A DNA stretch of 64,000 nt from Diploptera punctata (taxonomy: Eukaryota > Arthropoda > Insecta > Blattodea > Blaberidae), in assembly GCA_030220185.1 (NCBI GenBank), contig JASPKZ010004955.1, positions 434,001 through 498,000 on the forward strand, read 5' to 3'. The notes beneath the pieces are model-generated. The model saw nothing but the letters and a program-made list of their open reading frames with translations, did no database searches and was not told where the DNA came from. Each line of letters starts with the position of its first letter. The first letter of the stretch is position 1. The position numbers and the translations under genes were made by a program. Positions 11,109 through 23,543 of the stretch are shown here, piece by piece.

Positions 11109-13279
11109 TTATATGTAATGAAGCTGAATCCTCCTATCCTTCTTGTCAAAATCGTCAATTACAAGATCATAAAATGTAGACTCCTGCTTCAACTGTTTCA
11201 GAAGTCCTCTTTCAGTGGATAGTACTGCTAAGTTTGTAAGTCTCTCTTGACCTTGAGAATTACGCATGTAGTTTTTAATCCTTTTTAAAGTACTGTAGAA
11301 AAACTTCGCTCAACAGACGCACTTGTTGCAGGGTTTGTCAAAGTTAGTTCACACAGTTTTACTACTTCACAATATGCTGTTTGTAGATCACTAACACACT
11401 TGTGGTGCATGTCTTCTGAAATAAATGTAACGACAAGCTGTGATCTCAATGAAGAAAATTCGAAAACATTTCCATAGTTGTCTTTTAACGACTGAAATGC
11501 AATTTCCGGAAAACAATGTTTATACATGTCGAAATTTTTTACATTCAAAAGTTCCAAAAATAATAATGAGTCTAAATTACTGAATCTATAATTCAATTGA
11601 CCTAGTATAGTGTCAAAAATCTGTACGTAAATTTGTCTATACTTTGCTTTGGTGCCAAAGGTTTCATCGTGTCTTGAACGTTTGGGCAATGGTTCGTTGG
11701 AATCTGAAGTTCGTTTCGTTTTTTCCCATATTTGTTCAAACTCTTCGCATTTGTTTTGTAAGATCTCTTTCAATTCTTTCATTTTATTTATGCAGTAACC
11801 TATATCATGAATTTTTGTCTGCAATATATCAAATAAACTGTCTGTTAGAGGGAAAATATTAACAAACGTATAAAGTATAAAATTGAAATCAAAATCTTGC
11901 ATTGTGATTAAAAATCCACGGGCAGCAATATAGGCTTCTTGATCCCAATTCTCATCTGGATCTGTAATTCTTCTAAAGACAGTAATTAGCTCATTCCGAT
12001 GCTCATGTCTGTTCCAACCAAACGAGAACCATAATTCCCCCGCGTCGAAGACACTCTTGGCAACCGCTTCTTTATTTCTTCATCGAGAACCCGTGTTCTT
12101 TTGGTTGATTTTGAAAAGAAAGCAGCTAGTGCATTCAAAGTAAGGAAACAAATTTTGCATTCTTTTGTGATGGGATAATACTAAATTCAGTTGATGTGCG
12201 AAGCAATGAACGAAAATAGCATTTGGAAATGTGTTTTTCACCTTCGATTTCAGTCCATTCAACTGACTTGCCATGACAGCTGCTCCATCATAACTTCGTG
12301 CAATAAGTTTCTTCTCACATCCGAAATTATGAATCAGTTGAACCACTATCTTGTATAATGCCTCGGCTGTTCTATAATTAGAAACGTTAATGAATCCTAA
12401 AAATCGTTCATGTACTTGGCCTCTCTCAGTGACGTACCGAAACACAGGAGACAGCTGAGAAAAATTACTTACGTCTGTTGCCTCATCTGGAACAATGGAA
12501 ATAAAATTTGATTCATTGATCTCCCTCTTTATTCTGTCCATTAATATGTTTGATATGGATGCAATTAGGTCATTCTGGATTAAATTTGACATTCCTGTAA
12601 ATGTCGTAGAATGTTCTAAATGGTACTTTAGTTTCTCGTCATATTCACTGAGTAATTTTACGAGTTCAACGTAATTCCGTTTATTGAGAGAGTCCCGTGA
12701 TTCATCGTGCCCTCTGAATGCCATCTCTTGCCCTGACAAAAAACAAACTAAATCAATGAAGCGTCTCGTTATGTCTCTATTTTTTCTCACAAGATTCTTG
12801 TGTTGCACATCCCTGATTTTTTTCTGATTGTCTATCATATGCTCAATTCTCGTCTTACCGAAAGTTTTCTCATTTATAATGGAGAGCAAACGATTTTGAG
12901 ATAGGCTATGCTTTTTAATGGCTTTGTGTATGTTTTCCATGTCGCAATAACCCGCACTGTTCCAAACAGATCTTTCATTAATAAATAGAAGACATGACCA
13001 ACAGTACAATTTTTGCGTACGAGGACACCCTGTTAACCACTCGTTGCTATTGTAAAGTTGCAAATTGAAACGCCTTACACAATATTTCGCTTTAGTTGCG
13101 ATATTTAACTCAGGAGTTAGCCTACCACTTTGTATTATACGTTTCTTATCTTCGAATGTGCGCGAGGCAAAGTTACATTTTAGAACATCGCATATTACAC
13201 AGTCACATGCGCTTTGTCCATTGTCTTGCGCTGACTCACTTTGAGCTTCCATATTTTCAACACTGACTGCTGTACGCAA
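11109..13279 (-). pseudogene. hAT transposase, ZMYM1-like / DUF4371 type, frameshifted
   Basis: The transposase would cut and rejoin the element ends in the nucleus. Starting at the ATG at 13279 (a second Met ten codons on is an alternative), the first open block to 12080 carries a TTF-type zinc-finger region ('YCWSCLLF'). It then has the DUF4371 part with 'IVPDEATDVSNFSQL', 'ARSYDGAAVM' and 'VHCFAHQLNLVL', which contain the catalytic-core motifs of this group. A frameshift near 12080 and another before 11902 lead to the second block (11902-11285). That block ends in the hAT dimerisation motif 'LTNPATSASVERSFS'. One more frameshift follows and the tail runs to a stop at 11109. At about 720 codons the length is near normal. 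At least three frameshifts make it a pseudogene. Confidence 0.88.
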
Positions 13280-13767
13280 GGAGCTGAAGTGCTTACCCTT
13301 ACAGATATATCACATACATACACTCCAATATTAAAATATGTTCATACACTTAAACTGTAATAAAACTATCTTAACTATAAAAATACTTCAGTATTGACAC
13401 TAAAATTACGACTGAGAAATGTAGGACCACAAGTTTTATTTAAAATCGAATAACTATGACTTAAAATAAGATTTTACTACACATCAAGGCCTGCACTTTC
13501 AAAATTGCAGGATCGCAGATAACGAAGACTTACGACGGCAAACGATCATATCCGAGCAGTTCCTAGCTCTTCGTGTAGCTGGGAGCTGGATGGAACAAAT
13601 TGACAACGCAAATACGGACCAGATGGCGAAAATTATTTTTAAATTGCATTGAACATTTATGTTAATCAAACTGATTATTCCAGTAATTATTCTCATTTTT
13701 TAATTTTTTAGTCCTGGGTAAGCAATGCTTACCTTGCGTCCATTGAATACACGCCACTGGATATAGG

Positions 13768-14399
13768 TATATTTTTCAAGGTCATTTTCGATCTCTTTTA
13801 AGTAGGATTGAGGAAGATTTGTAAAAATCAAAAATATTTTCGCGAGAACACTCTACTACGGAACTCTCTTCTGGGTAGGTGATTTTAAGATGTTAATTCA
13901 CATAGCTCTGTTTTTTAAGTTACATATTAAGAATAACTTTTAAAATAGGTTTGATGAAATATTTGATCCTCTTGAGAGTATATAATTTAATTAGTAGCAT
14001 GAGAGACAAGGGCGGCAGAATGTCGGAATACAACCCTGCATGTTATAGTCGTAACAGGAAATCCTGTATTTCAGATGTACGCTTATTTATTTCTAAGGGA
14101 AGATTTTTTGAGTAATGTTATTATTCAGTTACTGATGTAAGGTATGTAAAAATCTAAAAGTAGATGTTTAAAAAACACATTTACTAATTGTGTTCAGCAT
14201 AATACCAGGTTGAGGGATGAGATTATACCCCTATCGTTGAAGGTAGATGTTGGTTGAACAGACCTGTCACACCATCACGGGGGCAGATGAAAAAGATGAC
14301 ATGAGTATGGAGAAGTAGTATATTACACTATTATTCACAATGTTTCATTGTAGGAGGTAAGGTTTGGATTGTAAATGTATGAGAAAATACAAATTAAGG
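13768..14399. other. AT-rich DNA, nothing recognised
   Basis: No coding sequence or shared repeat was seen. Confidence 0.45.
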
Positions 14400-14580
14400 A
14401 ATTGAAACGATTGGCCTCATATTGAGAAAACTAGCTACAATGGATTGTGAACCCGACACGCTGATCACATCACCCCTATACTCGGTAGATGATTGTTCAC
14501 CTCTGTAAATCGCTCATGTGGAAGTGAGGTAAGCAGCTGGCTGGTAGGTCGAGGGCCTTCTAGGCATTGAGTTAGTTGAA
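14400..14580 (+). mobile_element. SINE-F fragment (3' body only)
   Basis: This matches the body of the full SINE at 59067-59410 (opposite strand): GACACGCTGATCACAT, an ACCTCTGTAAAT segment, then GGTCGAGGGCCTTCTAGGC. The tRNA-like head is missing. A second body fragment lies at 30270-30500. Confidence 0.6.
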
Positions 14581-14732
14581 ATAATAGGCTCAAACGATTT
14601 AAATATACTGTAGTGAATTTATGAATGTAACTTATTATGCATTTTTATAATAATCCATAATCGCACTTAATAAACCCTACGTCCTAAATTTAGAAAACTC
14701 GTATTGGAGTGACATAATTAACTATTGCACAA

Positions 14733-15823
14733 AATAAATAATAGTTTTAGAAAACTAAAACAACACGCTTTATTAGAAAACCGAACTAAAAAAATGAAAA
14801 ATAATTTTAATTTCCAACATGCTTGGGATAAATAATTTTACCATCAAAAGCGTGGGGTGCTCTTTATCAATTAATATATTTGATAATAAACAGATATTGG
14901 TAAAAGTAAAATCTCTAAGAAGAAAATGTAAAAATCATAAAAAGCACACCACGCTTTTGATGGTAAAATTATTTATCCCAAGCATGTTGGAAATTAAAAT
15001 TATTTTTCATTTTTTTAGTTCGGTTTTCTAATAAAGCGTGTTGCTTTAGTTTTCTAAAACTATTATTTATTTTTTATTTTTTAGTTTTAATATTTTACAG
15101 AATAAGATAAAAATGTAAATATCTTTAAATTCGATTCTATTGTAGTATGAGCTGAAAGTAATACTCTTCTAAAAAAACTCCCAGCCGGATTTGAACCAGC
15201 GACCTATGGATTACAGAAAATATATACCACTAGAGTGTACCACTCTACCAACTGAGCTCTTACAACGATTGACTAAAAAGTCGACAAGTCCGCAACCTAT
15301 TATATCAGTTTTCATTTTTTTGATTTTCTGATGATTCTGGCCAGGATTCTAGAAACAAAATATGAAATTATTGTATTGTCACGGGTCCTTTACAAGTACA
15401 CAAAGTTTCAAGTCAATCCAATGTTTCTAAGTGGGTGAAAATCGTGTTAAAAATTCCGTTACATAGATACAAAGACACTTTTTTTTATTTTCTGATGATT
15501 CTGGCCAGGATTTTAGAAAACAAATATGGAATTATTATATTGTCATGGGTCCTTTACACGTATACAAAGTTTCAAGTCGATCCAATGTTTCTAAGTGGGT
15601 GAATGTGTTCAAAAATTCCATTACATAGATACAAAGACACTTTTTTTTTATTTTCTGATGATGGCCATGATTTTAGAAACAAAATATGAAATTATTGTAT
15701 TGTCACGGTCCTTTACAAGTACACAAAGTTTCAAGTCGATCCAATGTTTTTAAGTGGGTGAAAATCACATTAAAAGATTCAGTTACATAGATACAGGTCA
15801 AGCTAATATAAAGCGTGTAAAAA
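14733..15823 (-). mobile_element. Element D, copy 2
   Basis: This has the same plan as copies 1 and 3, on the minus strand: left terminus at 15823, three tandem units of about 165 bp (15790 down to about 15310), a tRNA-Tyr-like module (15177-15263) and a terminal hairpin with arms about 14733-14862 and 14945-15075. The arms lack a block of about 65-70 bp that is present in both arms of copies 1 and 3. They also share copy-specific variants (TTTAGAAAACT, AACATGC). Only about two mismatches separate them. Confidence 0.8.
15177..15263 (-). pseudogene. tRNA-Tyr-like module inside element D copy 2
   Basis: This is the best-preserved of the three modules at its 3' half. CTGTAATCCATAGGTCGC followed by GGTTCAAATCCGGC closely follows the 3' half of insect tRNA-Tyr. 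The D-arm and A box are intact. The middle is expanded and the acceptor stem does not close, so function as a tRNA is unlikely. Confidence 0.7.
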
Positions 15824-16437
15824 CATTAATTGCAATAAAACGTTGAGGACAATAATATATTTCTGATATTTTAAGAAATCCTTAGCTTTTAAATTTTGTA
15901 TATTTTAAATTTTTCTTGCTTTCTTGTATATTACATTCTTACAGTAGTACTCTTTTGTTTATTGGATTTTTTTCTTTACTGTACTATGTTTTTCCTTGTT
16001 TTTGTTTTATATATGATAACCTTTTTATTTTATTCACACATACAAACAAACATGACATACATCCAGACCTAAAGTGGGATTTAAAATCCCATACCCCATC
16101 GAAAATTAAACCCGGATCGCCGAGTGGCAGGTATAGACTCAAACGGCGACTACGCCACAGCGATGGACAGCTCTTTATACTATTATTGTTTATTACTCTT
16201 TATTATTGTATATTCACGATCCTTTTACTTTATACATACAAGATTGTATGTTTATATCTTCTCCAAAGGAATTGCATTCTTATTTTTTATTAGCTGTAAG
16301 AACGCGTGTTTATTTGTAGGCAGTAGTTTATTTGTCGATGTCTTTAATTTAAGAATCAATTGATGTCGCGATTCTAAGGTAGACGCATGGCGACGAATTA
16401 AGCTCAGAGGTCTCTTATTTTGTACTTAAGGCTCTTT
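15824..16437. other. No gene recognised
   Basis: Mostly AT-rich. A short GC-richer piece at about 16060-16170 has open frames on the plus strand, but no recognisable domain and no shared repeat. Confidence 0.4.
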
Positions 16438-17988
16438 TAACTAACTAACCAACTAACTAGCTCACAGGTTCTATCGAACCCGTAGGTTCATGACCGTGCA
16501 GACATAAGCTCTCCATACATCCCTATCCTGAGCTAATATTTTCCAATTATCCCTTGTATAATCTACTTAGCTCAAATCATGGTTGATGCTATTCTCCCAC
16601 CTCATACTTAATCTACCAACTGGGCGTTTTCCCTCTGGTTTTCCTACAAGAAGCTTCCATTCACCTCTTTTATTCCGCATTCGTGCCACATGTCCTGCCC
16701 ATCACAGTCTGTGAGACTTAACTGTTATTATATCTGCCTTCCTAAAAAGACCATGTAGTTCACTGTAATGTAGTTTTCTCCATTCACCTGCTTGTTTATC
16801 TCTCTTTGGTCCAAACATTTTCCTAAGAATTTTATTTTCAATTACTCATAAAATCTTCTTTCCTCCCTTAAAGTAAGAGTCCAAGTTTCGCATCCATTTA
16901 ATGTAACTGTGAGAATAACAGTTTTAAAAATTTTCAGTTTAACGGTTTTTTTAAAGGAGTTGGGACAAAAATCCTGTGATATATAATAGCGTGCATTTCC
17001 AAAATTGAGCATATGTTTAATTTCTTTGTGCAACTCATTCCTATTTGTAGTTTTAGTTCCTAGGTGTTTGAATTAGCCACTTCTTCAGAATTTCCCTCAT
17101 TTATCATTAGCTGCCCATTTCCATTATATAGGCTCGAATCTATGAACGCATTAGACCGTAAAAGTCGTTCTCTGCCTATACTCTGCTGAGAAAGTTGCAT
17201 CCAAATACGTTTTTGCGTACTCAAAAATCTGTTCATGCGATAATAATTGTTGAAATCCCTAAGCTACCTGGCGAGGTGACTTAGCAGAGAAACGAATCGT
17301 GAGCAACCCCGATGGGAACCGCCGTAGTTTGAAACCTTGCCGCGTACCTTGCTGCTTTATCCAAGATATCGGACCTTGACTTCGATCATGTTTTCGGTAT
17401 ACGCGGAGAAGAGGATTTGATAGAGTCTACCAAAGAATTCAACTGGAAGAACAGGAGAATCGGCGTAATATTGCGCGACGCAGACGTAATCGTATACGGT
17501 ATTATTTGCGGGACGCAAGCGTAAATGCGTTCCTCTAGCAGACGAAAAAAACGGAAGTGGTTTTATGGCTGAGAATTCTGGGTAATTTCTTGCCAATATT
17601 ACGAAAACGACGACTTTAATGTATGACCAGTTAGTGGGTAGCTAATTCGATCTTTGCACGTGCTCACGGAAAGTCAGCTCACCAGTGATCGGAAGTAATT
17701 TGAGTAGAGACTAATGTATTTGCATGCGGCCCATAATGTATTTCTATGTATGAATATATATTATGTTTTATTGATGTTTACTTCCATTCCCAATTTCTTA
17801 GTGTTATTCAATAGTGTGTGTGTATTGGCTTTTAGTATCTCGTCACTACCGCCCAATAATACTACATCATCAGCATAGACTAATCCTTCATCATCATCAT
17901 CTAAAGATTTGATGGCATGCTCTAGTACAAAATTGAATAATAGAGGATATAGTGCATCTCCTTGCCTAAATCATTATGAATTTCAGAA
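16438..17988 (-). mobile_element. RTE-like LINE copy 3, split by a MITE-like insertion
   Basis: The CTAA-type tail (16438-16464) is followed by the RT C-terminal region on the minus strand up to 17130. The element resumes at 17733 and runs to about 17988, where it joins LINE-B sequence. The RT is broken by stops and frameshifts and the 5' part is missing. Removing 17131-17732 plus one copy of the ATA repeat restores the LINE sequence seen in other copies. Confidence 0.85.
17131..17732. mobile_element. Unclassified MITE-like insertion in RTE copy 3
   Basis: Boundaries come from comparison with uninterrupted RTE copies: the LINE reads ...TTATATA|ATGTATTTC. The 602-bp insert is flanked by ATA on both sides and starts GGCTCGAATC and ends GCGGCCC. 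The ends form an imperfect inverted repeat (GG..C.GCAT..., both reaching an inner CATTAG). Its base composition is visibly richer in CpG than the host LINE. A 3-bp duplication and G-rich ends hint at PIF/Harbinger, but ATA is not the usual target, so I leave it unclassified. Confidence 0.6.
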
Positions 17989-18415
17989 GTGAAATGTTTT
18001 AAATGCAATTGGCACTTGAGTTTTCCAAATTAAAAATAGCTCTTTGTAAATCATCTTCTGAATGGAAATCACTACTTGATCATCGGCAAATAATATTGTA
18101 TCCAGCAGTTTATTATTTATTTTAAAATGTTTATTTAAATTAATCTGACACTTTAATATAACTTCATCTACATATAAATTAAAAAGAGAAGGTGATAAAG
18201 GACATCCTTGTCTGACACCATGATTTATTATTACCATTTTTTGTTGTTTAGATTTAAAATCCATGTCTATTACAATTTTATTATTTACATATAAACTTTG
18301 TATAGCCATAATCAAATGTTGTGGAATACCTTTATTTCTCATTATATCCCATAATTGACTTCTATTTACCACATCAATGTAATTGTAAAGAGAGTACTTA
18401 AACAAACTCTTATAA
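17989..18415 (-). mobile_element. LINE-B fragment a (RT palm)
   Basis: This is the minus-strand RT segment from about 'VVNRSQLWDIMRNKG' through 'GVRQGCPLSPSLFNLY' to the active-site 'FADDQVV'. It is nearly identical to 26993-27350 (only a handful of differences over about 350 bp). Both have the same frameshift straight after FADDQVV. It is cut at both ends; one cut lies at the junction with RTE copy 3, the other before repeat G. Confidence 0.85.
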
Positions 18416-18419
18416 ATAA

Positions 18420-18700
18420 TTGGGGATTAATAACTTTTAACATCTTCTTTCTCCAAATGCGACGTTCTAGGGTTGGTTTACTTGTGTTCTGAAACATCCA
18501 ATTTAATGTTATTGTTACATTTGTATCTACTAGAGTTCAATATCTTTATGTAAGTAAATAGCAATCATCAAAATTGTACCTACTCTAAATTTTGTTGGTT
18601 CGATATTTCATGGAAGCCAGTTTGTTTGGTTGCCATGTTTTGTTTCTTGTATATGTGTGTGGATTTCATAATTAAATATAATTGAATACTGTACCCATGG
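18420..18700 (-). repeat. Unclassified repeat G, copy 1
   Basis: About 280 bp matches the reverse complement of about 36690-36975, including TAATAACTTTTAACATC at its start and CAATTTAATGTTATTGTTAC inside. It is non-coding and AT-rich. The function and class of this repeat are unknown. Confidence 0.6.
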
Positions 18701-18709
18701 AAACGTGGG

Positions 18710-19817
18710 GGAAATCACTTTCAATGCCTTCTAAACTACCAACAAAGAACTATACCACAAGAAACATGTAGCAGAACAATCGTTGAAAATCCAGAACACG
18801 TCACTAAAGAAGAGATAAACCACGCCATAACATCGCCTAAGAACAAGAAAGCAGCGGGTCCCGACGGCATCTGTGCTGAACACTTGAAATACTTCCTGCA
18901 TCTAATGGAAGACCTGTGGCATAACTTATACAACAAATGTATAAAACATAGGAAAATCTGGAGAACATCAGTAATAAAGATCATGCATAAAGGGAAAGGA
19001 GACACCAACAATCCAGACTCGTACCGCGGCATTGCACTGGAAAACTCTGCGTTCAAATTTTTCTAAAAAATCTTAACACCAGGTTCACGAACACATTCCG
19101 GAATGCCAATATGACTTCAGAAAGGGCAGAGGCACATTACAAGCAGCGAACTACCTCATAGACTCGATTAAAGACACATAAAGACATAATGGAAATAAAT
19201 TTTTCGAAACATTCATCGATTACAAGAAAGCGTTCTAACAAAGAGAAACTGCAATGCACATTAAACAGACATGAAAAATGGGCAAATGAAAACTGCCTGC
19301 AAATAAACCATCAAAAAACTAAGCAGATGACCTTCAGAAAGGGAGGAAAACCCACTGAAAATGACATGCTAATGCTCCTAGGTGAGTCATTAGAAATTGT
19401 ATCGCAATTCACCTTCCTAGGCATCACTCTCCAAACAATGATAAAAACCTACAGAATACGTGTGCAACAAAATGTTACAGCAGCAATTACAGCAATGTAC
19501 AGAATCAATCATCTCCAGCAATTATCAACAGAAACAGCAATGACGCTATTCAAGACTGTCATAACTCCCATATCAACATATAGAATTAATATAATATGGG
19601 ACAAACTTACAAATAGACACTTGGTACAAATAACAACAGTAAAAGCACGCTTCATGAAGAGAGTTGTGGGAGTTGGAAAAACGGCACCATCAAGATTGAC
19701 TTCCGTCCTAATGAGAGAGACTCTTCTTCATTGAAGACATTAGACAGCAACTATTCCTACTGAACATCTGCGCATATGAGACAACGCTACAATGACTACA
19801 GGAGAAGAGGGATGATA
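18710..19817 (+). pseudogene. LINE-C, 5' portion, RT with internal deletion
   Basis: This is a non-LTR reverse transcriptase on the plus strand. The linker/RT start reads 'NKKAAGPDGICAEHLK', followed by 'NPDSYRGIALENSAFK'. After a frameshift comes 'CQYDFRKGRGTLQAANYLIDSIK', then 'FIDYKKAF' near 19200-19235. The frame then jumps straight to the thumb ('LQINHQKTKQMTF', 19300-19350), so the palm with the F/YADD active site is deleted. The C-terminal part is open to 19734. The element stops at 19817 where RTE copy 4 inserted, and resumes at 26083. The clade is not assigned. Confidence 0.75.
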
Positions 19818-21507
19818 CTTACTTACTCACTGGCACTATCGAACCCATAGGTTCACGGCCGCCCGGACGTAAGTTCTTCATACATCCCTATCGTGAGCTA
19901 ATGCTTTCCAATCATTCCCTGCATAATCTACTTCCCTCAAATCACAGTTAATGTTATTCTCCCACCTCATTCTTGGTCTACCAACTGGGCGTTTTCCCTC
20001 TGGCTTTCCTACAAGAAGCTTCCATGCGTGCAACATGTCCTGCCCATCGCAGTCTACGAGACTTAACCGTTGTTATTATATCTGGCTTCCTATAAAGACC
20101 ATGTAGTTCATTGTTATGTAGTCTGCTCCATTCACCTGTCTGTTCATTACTCTTTGGTCCAAAAATTTCCCTAAGTACTTTATTCTCAAATACTTGTAAT
20201 CTCCTTTCCTCCCTTAAAGTAAGAGTCAATGTTTCGCACCCATATACTATAACTGGTAGAATAATAGTTTTATATATTTTCAGTTTAACGATTTTTGAAA
20301 GGAGTTGGGACATCAATAATCTTTGCAATGCATAATAGCACGTATTTCCAGAATTGAGCCTATGTTTAATTTCTTTGTGCATCTCATTGCTATTCATTTG
20401 TCATTAGCTGCCCATTTCCATTATATAATGTGACCATATATTTAGTTTTATTGATATTTACTTCCAGTCCCAATTTCTTAGTGTTACTCAATATTGTGGT
20501 CTTGTTGGCCTTTAGTATCTCTTCGCTGTCGCCCAATAGTAATATATCATCAGCATAAACTAACAGCTTATTAATACCATTGAGTTGTAAGCCTTCCTCA
20601 TTCTCTAAAGATTTAATGGCATGCTCTAGTACAAAATTAAATAGTAGAGGAGATGGTGCATCTCCTTGCTTCAACCCATTCTGGATTTCAAAAGTGTCCG
20701 AAAACTGTTTGCCTACACGCACCCTACTCTTTGTGCCATTTAGACACTTTCATATAAGTCTAACTAACTTTTTATGAATTCCGAACTCCATAAGGATACT
20801 CTATAACTTCTCCCTCTAAATTGGATCGTATGCCTTTTTTTGAAGTCTACTTGTAGCTGATGTACAGTGCCATTATATTTCCATTTATTTTCTAAAATCT
20901 GTCTTATACTAAAAATCTGACTTGTTGTGAGACCTGTTTCTTCTAAATCCACATTGATGATCTCCTACAATGTCATCAATATAGGGACTAAATCTGCTTA
21001 CTGATATATTTGTTATAAGTTTGTACGGAGCTGAAAGTAATGAGATGTCCCTGTAGTTGTTGCAATCAGTTTTATATGTCCTTTCTTATAAATTGGTACG
21101 ATAATAATCGATTCTTTCCATTCATCTGGAAGAACTTCTTTTTCCCAAATCATACTAAGCAACCGGTGTATTTTGTCCATCAATTTTTCTCCCCCTGATT
21201 TTATCAGTTGTGCTGTGATCTCATCTGAACCTGATACTCTATACAACTTCAATTTTTCTATCGCTATTTCAACCTCTAATGTACTTGGTTCTGCGACTAG
21301 CAATTATGCTGTCTGTAAATTATCCTCTTTAATACCCTGTTCTGTATGTACATTTAACAGCTGATTAAAGTATCTTTTCCAACTATTTAATACACTCTTT
21401 TAATCTGCAATCATATCCCTATTTACATTCCTAATTATGTTTGATCTGGCCAAAATCTCTTTCTTCTCTATCCTAATTCGCTGATATAATTCTGTAATGT
21501 TCCTATT

Positions 21508-21535
21508 TTTACACGCTTTATATTAGCTTGACCTG

Positions 21536-21566
<31 letters not shown>

Positions 21567-22759
21567 GTAACGGAATCTTTCAACGCGATTTTCACCCACT
21601 TAGAAATCATTGGATCGTCTTGAAACTTTGTATACGTGTAGAGGACCCGTAACAATATAATAATTTCATATTTGGTTTCTAAAATCCTGGCCAGAATCAT
21701 CCCAAAATAAAAAAAGTGTTTTTTGTATCAATGTAACGGAATCTTTCAACGCGATTTTCACCCACTTAGAAACATTAGATTGACTTGAAACTTTGTATAC
21801 TTGTAGAGGACCCGTGACAATACAATAATTTCATATTTATTTTCTAAAATCCTGGCCATAATCATCAGAAAATCAAAAAAAGTGTTTTTGTATCAATGTA
21901 ACGGAATCTCTCAACGCGATTTTCACCCACTTAGAAACATTGGATCGACTTGAAATTTTGTATACTTGTGGAGGACCCGTGACAATACAATAATTTCATA
22001 TTTTGTTTATAAAATCCTCGCCAGAATCGTCCGAAAATCAAAAAAATGAAAACTGGTATAGTAGGTTGCGGACCTGTCTAGTTTTTAGTCAATGGTTGTA
22101 AGAGCTCAGTTGGTAGAGCAGTGAACTCTTAGTAGTATATAATTTCAGTAATCCATACGTCGCTGGTTCAAATCCGGCTTGGAGGGTTTTTTTTATAGAA
22201 GAGTATTACTTTTAGCTCATACTACAATAGTATCGAATTTAAAGATATTTACATTTTTATCTTATTCTGTAAAATATTAAAACTAAAAAATCAAAAATAA
22301 ATAATAGTTTTAAAAAAACTAAAAGAACACGCTTTATTAGAAAATTAAAAAAATGAAAAATAATTTTAATTTCCAATACGCTTGGGATAAAATGAAGTGG
22401 TCAACAAAAAAATCATCTCCAACACATATAGAATAAAATTAGAGTTATCAACAAAAAGAAAATAATTTTACCATCAAAAGCGTGGGGTGATTTTTATGAT
22501 TTTTACATTTTCTCCTTAGAGAGCTTACTTTTACCAATATCTGTTTATTATCAAATATATTAATTGATATAGAGCACCCCACGCTTTTGATGGTAAAATT
22601 ATTTTCTTTTTGTTGATAACTCTAATTTTATTCTATATGTGTTGGAGATGATTTTTTTGTTGACCACTTCATTTTATCCCAAGCGTATTGGAAATTAAAA
22701 TTATTTTTCATTTTTTTAATTTTCTAATAAAGCGTGTTCTTTTAGTTTTTTTAAAACTA
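21508..22759 (+). mobile_element. Element D, copy 3, inside RTE copy 4
   Basis: The surrounding LINE reads CCTATTTT|...|GCGTTCATT, whereas other copies read through, so both ends are well placed. No unambiguous target duplication is visible beyond T-rich sequence. The parts are: left end, (ATCT)n (about 21537-21564), three units of about 165 bp starting near 21566, 21732 and 21897, a tRNA-Tyr-like module (22098-22186), and arms about 22297-22489 and 22573-22759. The arms appear identical along nearly their whole length, including a loss of CCGAACT and the variant AAAATGAAGTGG that copy 1 lacks in both arms. No ORF is present. Confidence 0.85.
22098..22186 (+). pseudogene. tRNA-Tyr-like module inside element D copy 3
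   Basis: This has the same D-arm/A box and T-arm/B box as the other two modules. The acceptor stem is unpaired. Confidence 0.7.
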
Positions 22760-23543
22760 TTATTTATTTGCGTTCATTTCAAGATCATTAATCTTCTCTC
22801 TCAAATATTCCCTCTTTTTACTCTTTAGTAACTTGGTGGTTTCCCGTCTAATACTACCCAATTCATCTAAATTTACCACATTTGGCTCATGTAACCACTT
22901 CATTTTTGCTAGCTTTCTTTTATTTACAATGTCGGCTCATTCCTCGTCAAACCATTTCTTGTTTTGCCTCCTTTTTAAACAACCAATGCTTTCTGATGCT
23001 GACAATTTAATAGTATCTCTTATAGCCTCCCATTCTTTATTTATATGAGTTTCTTCTTCGTTTGTTACATTGTCATCTGAAGATTCCAGTACTTCAAATC
23101 TATTAGCAATTTTGATTTGGTATTCTTGCCGCATTTCATCATTTTTCAAGTTTTTTAATTCAAATTTTATAGAATCGTCTTTAGCGTTTGTTCCTCTCAT
23201 AAGCGATTGCCGTTGTCTGATTTTCACTCTGACCAGACGATGATCCGAATTGCAGTCTGTCCCTCTAACTGATCTAACATCGATGATGCTACTGTGCCAG
23301 CGTTTGTCCACTAATACATGATCTATTTGGTCCCGATTTTCGCCATCTGGAGACGTCCAGGTGTATTTATGAATATCCTTATTCTGAAATGTTGTGCTCT
23401 TAACTATGAGATTCTTAGATGTGGCGAAGGTGACTAATCTAACCCCATTGTCGTTACTATCTTCATGAAGACTGAATTTGCCTATTGTTGGTTTGAATAT
23501 ATCTTCCCGCCCCACTTTTGCATTAAAATCTCTTAAGACAATT

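Noticed and set aside
12080..13279. Host ZMYM1-like gene
   Set aside because: It lies inside TIRs and a target duplication and continues, frameshifted, into a hAT dimerisation domain. It is a transposase pseudogene.
16060..16293. ORF around a GC-richer stretch
   Set aside because: No domain and no support from neighbouring sequence.
17131..17732. Confident PIF/Harbinger assignment
   Set aside because: The 3-bp duplication is ATA rather than the usual TWA/TNA-type preference, and the inverted ends are too imperfect.
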